Translations under genes and position numbers: made by a program
Part shown: piece after piece, positions 8,399 to 16,968 of the stretch
How the letters are laid out: every line of letters starts with the position of its first letter
Position numbering within the stretch: position 1 is the stretch's first letter
The notes under the pieces: generated by a model
What the model saw: the letters and a program-made list of their open reading frames with translations, nothing else
Databases searched by the model: none
Told to the model about the DNA's origin: nothing
Source of the DNA: Citromicrobium bathyomarinum
Lineage (GTDB): Bacteria > Pseudomonadota > Alphaproteobacteria > Sphingomonadales > Sphingomonadaceae
Direction of reading: 5' to 3'
DNA: 64,000 nt
NCBI GenBank assembly: GCA_001306305.2
Contig: CP155577.1
Coordinates: forward strand, 1,533,501 to 1,597,500

Positions 8399-11300
8399 TG
8401 AGCGAAGAGGCGATCCGGGAAGAGGCGACCGAAGACGCGCCGCGGGCAAAGAGCACCGGTACGCGCATCGCCAAGTGGGCCGTGGGTATTGTGGTCGTGC
8501 TGGCATTGCTGGGCGCGGCATTGGTCGCAGGCCTCAACAGTCCGATCGGCAAGCGCTGGATCGTCGACCAGGTCGCCAAGATAGAGCCCAAGTCGGGCCT
8601 GCGTATCTCGATCGGGCGGATCGAGGGCAGCATCTACAGCGATCTCGTCCTGCACGACCTCTCGCTCGCGGACCCGCAGGGCGTGTTCCTGACCGTGCCC
8701 GAGGTCGATCTCGACTGGAATCCGTTCGCCTGGCTTAGCAGCGGGCTCGATATCGACTCGGTCGAAGCGCGGCGGGGCGAGCTCAAGCGTTTGCCGAAAC
8801 TCAATCCCGGCGATCCGGATTCGCCTATGCTGCCGGGCTTCGACATCCGGATCGACGAGCTCGAGCTGGTGGACTGGACGCTGGCCCCGGGCATCGCGGG
8901 CGATGCGCGGCGGCAGGTCAATCTGGTCGGCAGCGCGGATATCCGCGATGGTCGCGCGATGGTGAAGGCCAACGGGCGCTTCGGGGAGGGCGACCGGCTG
9001 GTGCTCGACCTGACTGCCGAGCCCGATGGCGATCTCTTCGATGTCGACATGCGCGTCGATGCGCCAGCAGGCGGAGTGATCACGAGTCTGGCCAATCTCG
9101 ATGGAGACTATGTCGGGCGGATCGACGGCGACGGCACTTGGAAAGACTGGTCGGGCGACATGCTGCTCAACCGTAACGGCGAATCTGTCGCCCGCTTCCG
9201 GCTGAGCGCGAAGGACGGAAAATACGGCGTTGTCGGGCGGGCCGACACGACACCGTTCCTCACCGGAATTCCTCAGCGCGCGCTGGGCCGCGACACGCGT
9301 ATCGAGGCCGCCGGTACTTTTGCGGACCGGGTTCTCGACGGCAAGCTCAAGCTGATCGGGCAGGGCCTCTCGCTGGTCGCCGAAGGCGGCGCGAACCTGG
9401 CGGATAATCGCGCGGACGCCATCAAGTTCGAGGCCGCGGTGCGCGATCCGCGCCTGTTCGGGGAGAACCTGCAACTGGTCGGCGCACAGGCGAGCGGCAC
9501 GATCGACGGGCCGTTCCGCGATCTCGCCATTCCCTTCCGCCTCGTGGCGCAGCGCTTCGATGCTGGCAGCGCCACGATCAGCAATATCGCGCAGGAAGGC
9601 ACCGCGACCTATGATGGTAGCCGCTGGGTAATCCCGATCGACGCACGCGTCGGACGGATCGAGACCGGCAATGCGCTCGCCGATCCGCAGCTGATCGGCG
9701 GCACCGCCAACGGCCGGCTGGTGTTTACGGGGCGCGAGCTGGTGTCCGACAGCATCCGGATCAATTTCCCCGATGCCAGCGCGCAACTCTCGCTCAACGG
9801 CAATGTCGCGGAAAACCGCTGGCAGGTGCGCGGACCGGTGGCGGTCAACGGGCTCGCCTTCGACCAGATCGGCCGGGTCAATGCAGGCGGTTCGATCGAC
9901 TTCCTCTATAACGGTGCCTGGAACCTAACCGCCGACGTGCGCGGGCAGGTGCCGCGCGTCACCAACGACACACTTGTCAATCTGGCGGGGCCGGTGATCG
10001 ACTTTTCCGGCGGGGTGTCGCTTGCGCAGAACGCGCCGATCGATTTCCGCCAGGTGCGGCTCGACTCGCGCAAGCTGAACATGGTGCTCGACGGGCAGGT
10101 TACGCCGGGTACCACACGCGTGGCCGGGCGCGGACGGCAGGCGCAGTACGGGCCGTTCACTGTCGAAGCATCACTGACAGACCGTGGCCCCGAAGCGGTG
10201 CTGGTGTTCGCAGAGCCGCTGCCCGCTGCGGGTCTGCGCGACGTGCGCGTGGCGCTGAGCCCGATCGAAGAGGGCTTCCGGATCGAGACCGAGGGCGATT
10301 CGACGCTCGGCCGGTTCGATGGCACGCTCGGCCTGTTCTCGCCCCCGGGCGGGCCGACCCGCATTGCGGTGGAAACTCTGACCGTCTCCGAAACCAGCGT
10401 GACCGGCGATCTGACGCTGGGCGGCGGCGCTGCCAGCGGTACGCTGGCGCTGACTGGTGGCGGGCTCGACGGGACGATCATGCTCGCGCCGCGCAGCGGT
10501 GGGCAGGGCTTCGACGTTGCGCTGGCGGCGCGCAATGCGCGCTTCGGCGGGGCAACCACGCTCGAGATCGCGGAGGCCGACATTGATATGAGCGGTCAGA
10601 TCGCGGACGGCGATACGACCATTCAGGGCACAGCGAGCGCGCAGGGAATCCTCTACGGCAACCTGTTCATCGGGCGGATGACCGCCGATGCGCGGCTGGT
10701 GAACGGGCGCGGCGATGTGAATGCGGCGATTGCCGGGCGGCGCGGGCGCGGGTTCGCGTTGCAGCTCGCAGCCGACATCGCGCCCGACCGTATTGCGCTG
10801 GCCACGCGCGGCAACCTCGCCGGGAAAGAGTTGACGATGCCGCGCCGCGCGGTGCTGACCAAGCTCGAAGGTGGCGGCTGGGCGCTCCAGCGCTCTCAGA
10901 TCGATTACGGCGACGGCTTCGTGATTGCCGAGGGCCGCATGGGTGGCGAAGCCACCCGGTTCGACCTCAATGTGCGCGACATCCCCCTGTCGCTGGCGGA
11001 TATCGTGATGGGCGATGCGGGGCTCGGCGGATCGCTGTCGGGCACAATCACCTATGCCGCGCCCAAGGACGGGCTGCCCACCGGGGAAGCGCGCGTGAGG
11101 GTCGACAAGTTCACCCGCTCTGGCGTGATCCTCGCCTCGCGCCCGGTCGACCTGTCGCTGGTCGCGCGGCTTGAGACAGACCGGCTTCAGACGCGCGCCA
11201 TCCTCGACGATAACGGGACCGAAGGCGGACGAATCCAGGCGCTGATCTCCGACCTGCCGCGCAATGGCAGCCTGTTCGAACGTCTTCAGGCGGGCGACTT

Positions 11301-12585
11301 GTTCGGTCAGCTGCGCTATCGTGGCCCAGCGCAATCGCTCTGGCGGCTGGCTGCGATCGACCTGTTCGACTTTTCCGGGCCGGTCGCGGTTGCCGCCGAT
11401 CTTCGCGGCACGCTGGCCGACCCGCGCGTGCGCGGGTCGCTGTCGAGCGATGATCTGCGCGTGCAGAGTTCGGTTTCCGGAACCGATATTCGCGACGCGA
11501 GCGTGCGCGGTGCCTTCGCCGGGTCGCGTCTGCAGATCACCGAGTTCCGTGGCACTGCGCCGAATGGTGGCGCGATCAACGGAAGCGGTGTGATCGACCT
11601 TGCCAATCTGGGCCCTGGTCGCGGGCCGGAAATCGATATTCGTGCCGCGGCGCAAAAGGCGCAGCTGATCGATGCTCGCGGATTGCAGGCAACCGTTACC
11701 GGCCCGCTGCGGATCGTTTCCAATGGATCGGGCGGCACCATCGCCGGGCGCCTGCTGGTCGAAAAGGCAAGCTGGCGTCTGGGCAACGGGGCACAGACTG
11801 CGAGCATTCCCACGATCAACACGCGCGAGATCAATCTGCCGCGCGATCGCTACCAGCCGTCTGCACCGGGCGCACCGTGGCGCTTCTTGGTCGATGCGCG
11901 CGCGCCGAGCCGCGTCGATGTGGACGGCATGGGGCTGGACAGCGAATGGAGCGCCGATGTCCGCGTGCGCGGCACCACGCAGGAGATGCGGATCGGGGGC
12001 GAGGCAAACCTGATCCGGGGTGACTACACCTTTGCGGGCGCACGCTTCGAGGTCACCCGCGGGCGGATCGAGTTCGATGAGAGTCGCGCGATCGACCCCC
12101 GGCTCGACATCGTCGCGGAGACCGACAATAACGGGATCGATGTGACGGTCAGCGTGGAGGGCAATGCCCAGCAGCCTGAGATCACCTTCAGCTCCAACCC
12201 CTCCCTGCCGGAAGAGGAAATCCTCTCGCGCCTGCTCTTCGGCGGTTCCATCACCAGCCTGTCTGCCACCGATGCCTTGCAGCTCGGCGCGGCGGTCGCT
12301 TCGCTGCGCGGAGGCGGCGGGCTCGACCCGATCAACCAGCTGCGCAGCGCCATCGGGCTCGATCGGCTGCGGATCGTCTCGGCGGACCCGGTGCTTGACC
12401 GGGGGACGTCGATTGCGCTGGGCAAAAACATCGGACGGCGGTTCTATGTCGAACTGATCACAGATGGGCGCGGCTACAGCGCGACCGATGCGGAATTCCG
12501 GATCACCAGCTGGCTTTCGCTGCTGGCCACGGTTTCGACCGTTGGGCGTAACGGTGTGTCCGTGGAGGCGAGCCGGGATTACTAG
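8398..12585 (+). CDS. tamB: Translocation and assembly module protein TamB
   Basis: 1395 residues. An inner-membrane-anchored periplasm-spanning protein that works with TamA and is linked to phospholipid transport and outer-membrane protein assembly. An N-terminal membrane anchor is seen at about residues 22-45 (AKWAVGIVVVLALLGAALV). A very long beta-rich repeat body follows, with many I/L/V-D-G alternations as in AsmA-like bridge proteins, and then the C-terminal DUF490/TamB domain near residues 1000-1395 (SNPSLPEEEILSRLLFGG). Its ATG shares one base with the tamA stop, so the pair is translationally coupled. Confidence 0.93.
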   Translation: MSEEAIREEATEDAPRAKSTGTRIAKWAVGIVVVLALLGAALVAGLNSPIGKRWIVDQVAKIEPKSGLRISIGRIEGSIYSDLVLHDLSLADPQGVFLTVPEVDLDWNPFAWLSSGLDIDSVEARRGELKRLPKLNPGDPDSPMLPGFDIRIDELELVDWTLAPGIAGDARRQVNLVGSADIRDGRAMVKANGRFGEGDRLVLDLTAEPDGDLFDVDMRVDAPAGGVITSLANLDGDYVGRIDGDGTWKDWSGDMLLNRNGESVARFRLSAKDGKYGVVGRADTTPFLTGIPQRALGRDTRIEAAGTFADRVLDGKLKLIGQGLSLVAEGGANLADNRADAIKFEAAVRDPRLFGENLQLVGAQASGTIDGPFRDLAIPFRLVAQRFDAGSATISNIAQEGTATYDGSRWVIPIDARVGRIETGNALADPQLIGGTANGRLVFTGRELVSDSIRINFPDASAQLSLNGNVAENRWQVRGPVAVNGLAFDQIGRVNAGGSIDFLYNGAWNLTADVRGQVPRVTNDTLVNLAGPVIDFSGGVSLAQNAPIDFRQVRLDSRKLNMVLDGQVTPGTTRVAGRGRQAQYGPFTVEASLTDRGPEAVLVFAEPLPAAGLRDVRVALSPIEEGFRIETEGDSTLGRFDGTLGLFSPPGGPTRIAVETLTVSETSVTGDLTLGGGAASGTLALTGGGLDGTIMLAPRSGGQGFDVALAARNARFGGATTLEIAEADIDMSGQIADGDTTIQGTASAQGILYGNLFIGRMTADARLVNGRGDVNAAIAGRRGRGFALQLAADIAPDRIALATRGNLAGKELTMPRRAVLTKLEGGGWALQRSQIDYGDGFVIAEGRMGGEATRFDLNVRDIPLSLADIVMGDAGLGGSLSGTITYAAPKDGLPTGEARVRVDKFTRSGVILASRPVDLSLVARLETDRLQTRAILDDNGTEGGRIQALISDLPRNGSLFERLQAGDLFGQLRYRGPAQSLWRLAAIDLFDFSGPVAVAADLRGTLADPRVRGSLSSDDLRVQSSVSGTDIRDASVRGAFAGSRLQITEFRGTAPNGGAINGSGVIDLANLGPGRGPEIDIRAAAQKAQLIDARGLQATVTGPLRIVSNGSGGTIAGRLLVEKASWRLGNGAQTASIPTINTREINLPRDRYQPSAPGAPWRFLVDARAPSRVDVDGMGLDSEWSADVRVRGTTQEMRIGGEANLIRGDYTFAGARFEVTRGRIEFDESRAIDPRLDIVAETDNNGIDVTVSVEGNAQQPEITFSSNPSLPEEEILSRLLFGGSITSLSATDALQLGAAVASLRGGGGLDPINQLRSAIGLDRLRIVSADPVLDRGTSIALGKNIGRRFYVELITDGRGYSATDAEFRITSWLSLLATVSTVGRNGVSVEASRDY

Positions 12586-12613
12586 CCAACCTGCTGCGGC
12601 CTCCAGCGCGACC

Positions 12614-12666
12614 TGACAAGAGCTCTTGACTGACAAGAGCTCTTGACTGTAAAGAGCTCTTGTCAG
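12614..12666. promoter_or_regulatory. Three tandem palindromes, candidate operator of the Xre regulator
   Basis: The palindromic core AAGAGCTCTT occurs three times, each inside a TGAC...TTGAC-like frame, with unit starts at 12614, 12631 and 12648, an exact 17-bp period. The first two copies read TGACAAGAGCTCTTGA; the third has TGTAAAGAGCTCTTGTCA. They lie between the tamB stop and the start of a small helix-turn-helix gene. Operator function is inferred from symmetry, spacing and position. Confidence 0.7.
12626..12653 (+). promoter_or_regulatory. Candidate sigma-70 type promoter within the palindromes
   Basis: A -35-like TTGACT (12626-12631) and a -10-like TGTAAA (12648-12653) are separated by 16 bp. 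Both boxes are made from the flanks of the tandem palindromes, so a protein bound to the palindromes would cover the promoter. This would suit autorepression by the gene that follows. Confidence 0.45.
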
Positions 12667-12700
12667 CACCCGGGGTGGGTGCTGCCGGGAGAATGGTCGG

Positions 12701-12907
12701 TTGCAAAATCGTGTGAAGCACTACCGCGAAGGGACGGGCTGGAGCCAGGGCGAGCTTGCCCGCAGGCTCGGCGTGTCCCGCCAGACGATCAACGCGGTCG
12801 AAACCGACAAGTACGATCCCTCTCTCCCGCTGGCACTGCGCATGGCGAAGCTGTTCGCCGTCGACGTGCCGGATTTGTTTATCGACGACTGGGAGCCCTC
12901 CGAATGA
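12701..12907 (+). CDS. Small Xre-family transcriptional regulator
   Basis: 68 residues, essentially one Cro/C1-type helix-turn-helix domain. The DNA-reading part is WSQGELARRLGVSRQTINAVE (about 15-35), ending in a YDPSLPLALRMAKLF segment seen in YozG-like short regulators. The start is a TTG at 12701 with GGGAGA about seven bases upstream; the ATG nearby at 12693 is out of frame. Its stop overlaps the ATG of the downstream membrane protein by four bases. The tandem palindromes just upstream are its likely target. What it senses is unknown. Confidence 0.87.
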   Translation: MQNRVKHYREGTGWSQGELARRLGVSRQTINAVETDKYDPSLPLALRMAKLFAVDVPDLFIDDWEPSE

Positions 12908-13557
12908 CTACCAATATCCAGCAAAAGCCGATCTGGCGTCGGCTTGCAGTCCCGCTGATCGTGGGAGCAGTCTCTGGCGGGTTGGGCGCATTCGCCTTCC
13001 TCCAGCTGACCGAGATCGACGGCGGCGACGGGCTGGGTACCTCGCGCGAAATCGCCGGCCTCGTCGGGGTCCTTTATGCCCTGTGCGGAGTGGCCGTTCT
13101 GCTCGGTGCTCTGAACCCCGCGGTGGGCGCCAAATTCCTCAATGTCGAGGATGCGGACGAACTGCGCGAACAGTCGCGCATGCTGGCTTACAGCGGGGTA
13201 GCGACGGTGCTGATCGGCCTTGCGCTGGGCGTGCTGGCGGTCTCTGGGGAAGGTGGCTTCGTCGCCGCCGAGATCAGCGCGATCGTCGCCGTCGCCTCGA
13301 TTATCGCCGCCTCTATCCTGAGCATCGCAATGCAGCGCCACATCGACGAGCTGCAACGGGCCCTGTCGAATGATGCGGTGGCGAGTGCCTTTTATCTGAT
13401 GGCATTTTTCGGCGGCGGCTGGGCGTTGCTTGCTCATCTCGACTTTGTCGCGCCGCCTGCGCCGCTCGACTGGCTGACCATGTTTGCGGCGACCCTGCTG
13501 ATCGGCGCGTTCTGGCAGACTGCAAGACGTGGGCTGATGATGCGCGGACCCAATTGA
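12904..13557 (+). CDS. Six-helix membrane protein paired with the Xre regulator
   Basis: 217 residues with about six hydrophobic segments (approximately 15-35, 50-70, 100-117, 125-147, 165-182 and 190-208) and a charged loop (NVEDADELREQSRM) between the second and third. Translation is coupled to the regulator through an ATGA overlap. Small Xre regulator plus integral-membrane protein pairs are common, and the membrane partner is often unnamed; it may modulate or be controlled by the regulator. No catalytic motif is visible and no function is assigned. A longer upstream frame exists but lies over the regulator. Confidence 0.75.
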   Translation: MTTNIQQKPIWRRLAVPLIVGAVSGGLGAFAFLQLTEIDGGDGLGTSREIAGLVGVLYALCGVAVLLGALNPAVGAKFLNVEDADELREQSRMLAYSGVATVLIGLALGVLAVSGEGGFVAAEISAIVAVASIIAASILSIAMQRHIDELQRALSNDAVASAFYLMAFFGGGWALLAHLDFVAPPAPLDWLTMFAATLLIGAFWQTARRGLMMRGPN

Positions 13558-13573
13558 GGGCGGGGCGAAAGGC

Positions 13574-13606
13574 AAACAAAAAGGCCGCCGGATCGCTCCG
13601 GCGGCC
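13574..13606 (-). terminator. Rho-independent terminator of glnA
   Basis: Perfect 10-bp stem GGCCGCCGGA / TCCGGCGGCC with a TCGC loop (13583-13606). On the minus strand it runs into a T-rich tract (complement of AACAAAAA), so it terminates glnA. The convergent membrane-protein gene ending at 13557 may share it. Confidence 0.88.
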
Positions 13607-13635
13607 CTCCTGGTGATCTTTGCGATCCGGCGCGA

Positions 13636-15045
13636 TTACGCGCTGTAGTACATGTCGAATTCGACCGGGCAGGGGGTGGTTTCGGTGCGCATCACCTCTT
13701 CCCACTTCAGCTCGGCATAGGCGTCGATCTGGTCCTTGGTGAAGACGTCACCCTTGAGCAGGAATTCGTGGTCTTCCTCCAGCGCGACCAGTGCTTCGCG
13801 CAGGGAGCCGCACACGGTCGGCACGTCGGCCAGTTCGGCCGGCGGCAGGTCGTAGAGATTCTTGTCCATCGCCTCGCCCGGGTGGATCTTGTTGGTGATC
13901 CCGTCGAGGCCCGCCATCAGCAGCGCCGAATAGGCGAGGTAGGGGTTGGCCATTGCATCGGGGAAGCGGAATTCGACGCGCTTCGCCTTTTCGCCCGCAC
14001 CATAGGGGATGCGGCACGAGGCCGAGCGGTTGCGGGCCGAATAGGCGAGCAGCACCGGCGCTTCGAAACCCGGGACCAGCCGCTTGTAGCTGTTGGTGGT
14101 CGGGTTGGTGAAGGCGTTCAATGCCTTGGCGTGCTTGATGACGCCGCCGATGTAATAGAGGCAATTGTCCGACAGGCCGGCATAGCCGGTGCCTGCGAAG
14201 GTCGGGTCGCCGTTCTTCCAGATCGACATATGCGTGTGCATGCCGCTGCCGTTATCGTCCTTGATCGGCTTGGGCATGAAGGTCGCCGACTTGCCGTAGG
14301 CATGCGCGACCTGGTGCACGACGTACTTGTAGATCTGCATGTTGTCGGCGGTTTCGACCAGGGTCGAGAAGGTCAGGCCCAGCTCGTGCTGCGCTGCGGC
14401 AACCTCGTGGTGGTGCTTGTCGCAGTTGAGGCCCATTTCCTTCATCGTGGCGACCATCTCGCCGCGAATGTCGACCGCGGAGTCGACCGGCGCGACGGGG
14501 AAGTAACCGCCCTTGGCGCGGGGCCGGTGGGCCATGTTGCCCGCGTCGTATTCGCGGCCCGAGTTGGTCGGCAGCTCGATATCGTCGATGGAGAAGCCCG
14601 AACCGGCATAGCCGTCTTCGAAGCGGACATCGTCGAACATGAAGAATTCGGCTTCGGGGCCGACATAGACGGTGTCGCCCACGCCGGTCGACTTGAGATA
14701 GGCTTCCGCACGCTTCGCGGTGGAGCGCGGATCGCGTGCGTACCAGTCGCCCGTGTTGGGCTCCACGATGTCGCAGAAGATGATCATCATCGGGGTCGCG
14801 CTGAACGGATCGAGATAGACCCGCTCCAGATCGGGGCGCAGGATCATGTCGGATTCGTTGATGACCTTCCAGCCGGCGATCGACGAACCGTCGAACATCA
14901 GGCCGTCTTCCAGTTCATCCTCCGTCAGGACATCGGCGACCATGGTCAGGTGCTGCCATTTGCCCTTGGGATCGGTGAACCGCAGGTCGACCCACTCGAT
15001 ATCCTGTTCCTTGATCTGTTTCAGAATGTCGCTGGCAGTTGACAT
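13636..15045 (-). CDS. glnA: Glutamine synthetase type I
   Basis: 469 residues, the standard GSI-beta size. It condenses glutamate and ammonia with ATP and is a dodecamer in the cytosol. Seen: the N-terminal beta-grasp with FDGSSIAGW, the catalytic region [10 protein letters not shown], and the adenylylation tyrosine in [10 protein letters not shown] near the C-terminus, which implies control by GlnE. It lies 61 bases downstream of glnB in the same direction, so a glnB-glnA operon is likely. An AAAGGAG sits just before the ATG at 15045. Confidence 0.97.
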   Translation of the reverse strand: MSTASDILKQIKEQDIEWVDLRFTDPKGKWQHLTMVADVLTEDELEDGLMFDGSSIAGWKVINESDMILRPDLERVYLDPFSATPMMIIFCDIVEPNTGDWYARDPRSTAKRAEAYLKSTGVGDTVYVGPEAEFFMFDDVRFEDGYAGSGFSIDDIELPTNSGREYDAGNMAHRPRAKGGYFPVAPVDSAVDIRGEMVATMKEMGLNCDKHHHEVAAAQHELGLTFSTLVETADNMQIYKYVVHQVAHAYGKSATFMPKPIKDDNGSGMHTHMSIWKNGDPTFAGTGYAGLSDNCLYYIGGVIKHAKALNAFTNPTTNSYKRLVPGFEAPVLLAYSARNRSASCRIPYGAGEKAKRVEFRFPDAMANPYLAYSALLMAGLDGITNKIHPGEAMDKNLYDLPPAELADVPTVCGSLREALVALEEDHEFLLKGDVFTKDQIDAYAELKWEEVMRTETTPCPVEFDMYYSA

Positions 15046-15106
15046 GATGCTCCTTTCGGATGGTTTTCGGGCGGAAATGCCCGGGAAATCTTATCGCAGG
15101 TAAATG

Positions 15107-15496
<390 letters not shown>

Positions 15497-15508
15497 TCAC
15501 ACGAGCCT

Positions 15509-15524
15509 AGTGCAATGTTGCACT
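15509..15524. promoter_or_regulatory. Perfect palindrome upstream of glnB
   Basis: AGTGCAA-TG-TTGCACT, a perfect 7+2+7 inverted repeat in the 134-base gap between glnB and argC, upstream of glnB. It resembles a dimeric regulator site. The known NtrC consensus has GCAC on the left and GTGC on the right; here the half-sites are in the opposite order, so NtrC is not a clear match. No sigma-54 -24/-12 element was recognised nearby. Confidence 0.45.
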
Positions 15525-15579
15525 GCGATAAAGGGGCAACCTCATTGCGCGAAATCGGGCCTTCGCGCTGCATTTGTGC

Positions 15580-16512
15580 CTATCGCAGTTGCAGCGACGC
15601 AGTTTCAGGAAAGCCTGCCATCAGGTTGAGGTTCTGGATCGCGGCCCCGCTGGCCCCCTTGCCGAGGTTATCGAGCAGGGCGACGAGGCGCACGTTCCAG
15701 CCGCCTTCATTGCCGAAGACGTGGAGCCGCATTCCGTCATCCGGCGCAGCATCGCGGTGCAGCAGCAATTCGCCCGGATCGCCCTTGGCCATCACCTCGA
15801 CGACCTCGGAATCCGCGTAGAACCTGGCCAGCTCGTCGCGAAGGGTGTCGGCGGTCGGTTCGGTCCGCATCGCACCAAGATGCAGCGGTACCTCGACCAG
15901 CATTCCGCGATAGGCGGGCACCACACTGGGCGCGAAGAGCACGGCGTGATCGAGGCCTGCATGGCGCTGCATCTCGGGCAGGTGCTTGTGGGTGAGGTTG
16001 AGGCCGTAGGTGCGAAAGGCGATGTCGGGCTCGTCCGCAAACCGTTCGATGAGCGCCTTGCCGCCGCCGGAATAGCCGCTGACCGCGTTGACGGTGAAGG
16101 GCCAGTCGGCGGGCAGCAGCCCGGCACGCACCAGCGGTGCGACCAGCGCGAGGAAGCCGGTCGGGTAGCAGCCGGGGTTGCTGACGCGGACGGCGTCCGC
16201 AATCCGTTCGCGCCCGATCAGTTCGGGAAAACCATAGGTCCAGCCGTCGGCGACGCGGTGTGCGGAGGAGGCATCGACGATGCGCGTCTTCGCTGCCGGG
16301 TCGACCAGCTCGACCGCCTCGCGCGCGGCATCGTCGGGCAGGCACAGCACTGCGAAGAGCGTGTCGTTGAGCGCCTCGCGCCGCGCATCGGCATCCTTGC
16401 GCCGCGCCTCTTCGAGGACGACGGGCGTGAAGTGGGGATGCGCCTCGAGCCGGGCGACGATTTCCAGCCCGGTGGTCCCTGCAGCGCCATCGACGAAAAC
16501 TTCGGTGGTCAT
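15580..16512 (-). CDS. argC: N-acetyl-gamma-glutamyl-phosphate reductase (type 2)
   Basis: 310 residues from the ATG at 16512. An NADPH-dependent reductase making N-acetylglutamate semialdehyde in arginine synthesis. The nucleotide-binding start VDGAAGTTGLEI and the catalytic cysteine in SNPGCYPTG are present. The shorter length and sequence fit the type-2 ArgC found in alphaproteobacteria rather than the about 340-residue type 1. An in-frame extension upstream to 16626 overlaps the SH3 protein gene and lacks ArgC features. Confidence 0.93.
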   Translation of the reverse strand: MTTEVFVDGAAGTTGLEIVARLEAHPHFTPVVLEEARRKDADARREALNDTLFAVLCLPDDAAREAVELVDPAAKTRIVDASSAHRVADGWTYGFPELIGRERIADAVRVSNPGCYPTGFLALVAPLVRAGLLPADWPFTVNAVSGYSGGGKALIERFADEPDIAFRTYGLNLTHKHLPEMQRHAGLDHAVLFAPSVVPAYRGMLVEVPLHLGAMRTEPTADTLRDELARFYADSEVVEVMAKGDPGELLLHRDAAPDDGMRLHVFGNEGGWNVRLVALLDNLGKGASGAAIQNLNLMAGFPETASLQLR

Positions 16513-16525
16513 GACCAGCGGCCCA

Positions 16526-16930
16526 TCAGGGGAAGGCCGAGCGCCGGACATAGCCCGACGGACCTTCGGGGCCGAGGCAGCCCCATACCCAGCTTCCGGT
16601 GACGTCGAGAGCTTCGAACGTGGCACCTGGCTCCAGCGTGGTGATCACGTCGTCCTCTTCGAGGGTGGAACGCACCAGCGGCGCGGGGGCCTCGCCGATC
16701 TGCATCGGCACCGGCACCGCATAATTGGCGACGAGAAACCGCGGCGCGAGGTCGATATGCGCAAGGTCGCGGCGCAGCGGCAGCGTGCCCTTGTCGGGCC
16801 ACACGACGGGGCCGGTCAGGCCGATCTGGCCTGCATGCGGGTGACTGGAAGGAAGATCGCTCACTAGAGTGGTTTGGTCATCATGTTCTGTTGTTTCTGG
16901 CCGCTTAGCCTGTGCGCCGCGGCTGAACAA
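16526..16930 (-). CDS. SH3-domain protein, resembles the N-terminal part of an NlpC/P60 peptidase
   Basis: 134 residues from a TTG at 16930, or 112 from a GTG at 16864; neither start has a convincing ribosome-binding site. The core RRDLAHIDLAPRFLV followed by a bacterial SH3 fold (LEPGATFEALDVTGSWVWG, then PSGYVRRSAF) recalls the N-terminal region of the SH3-NlpC/P60 endopeptidases that often sit next to the M17 aminopeptidase gene in alphaproteobacteria. Here the frame stops right after the SH3 domain, 13 bases before argC, so the catalytic Cys-His domain is absent. It may be a cell-wall-binding remnant or a genuine short form. Confidence 0.6.
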   Translation of the reverse strand: MFSRGAQAKRPETTEHDDQTTLVSDLPSSHPHAGQIGLTGPVVWPDKGTLPLRRDLAHIDLAPRFLVANYAVPVPMQIGEAPAPLVRSTLEEDDVITTLEPGATFEALDVTGSWVWGCLGPEGPSGYVRRSAFP

Positions 16931-16968
16931 CCTCGGCGCGCTTTGCGACCACTTATGGCGCTCTTTTT

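Noticed and set aside
6209-8521. 770-codon frame on the - strand across tamA
   Set aside because: Antisense to a clear Omp85 gene; composition-driven and without any motif.
15068-15083. CGGGC-GGAAAT-GCCCG hairpin between glnB and glnA
   Set aside because: Five pairs only and no U-tract on the minus strand, so it does not look like an attenuator or terminator; glnB-glnA read-through is likely.
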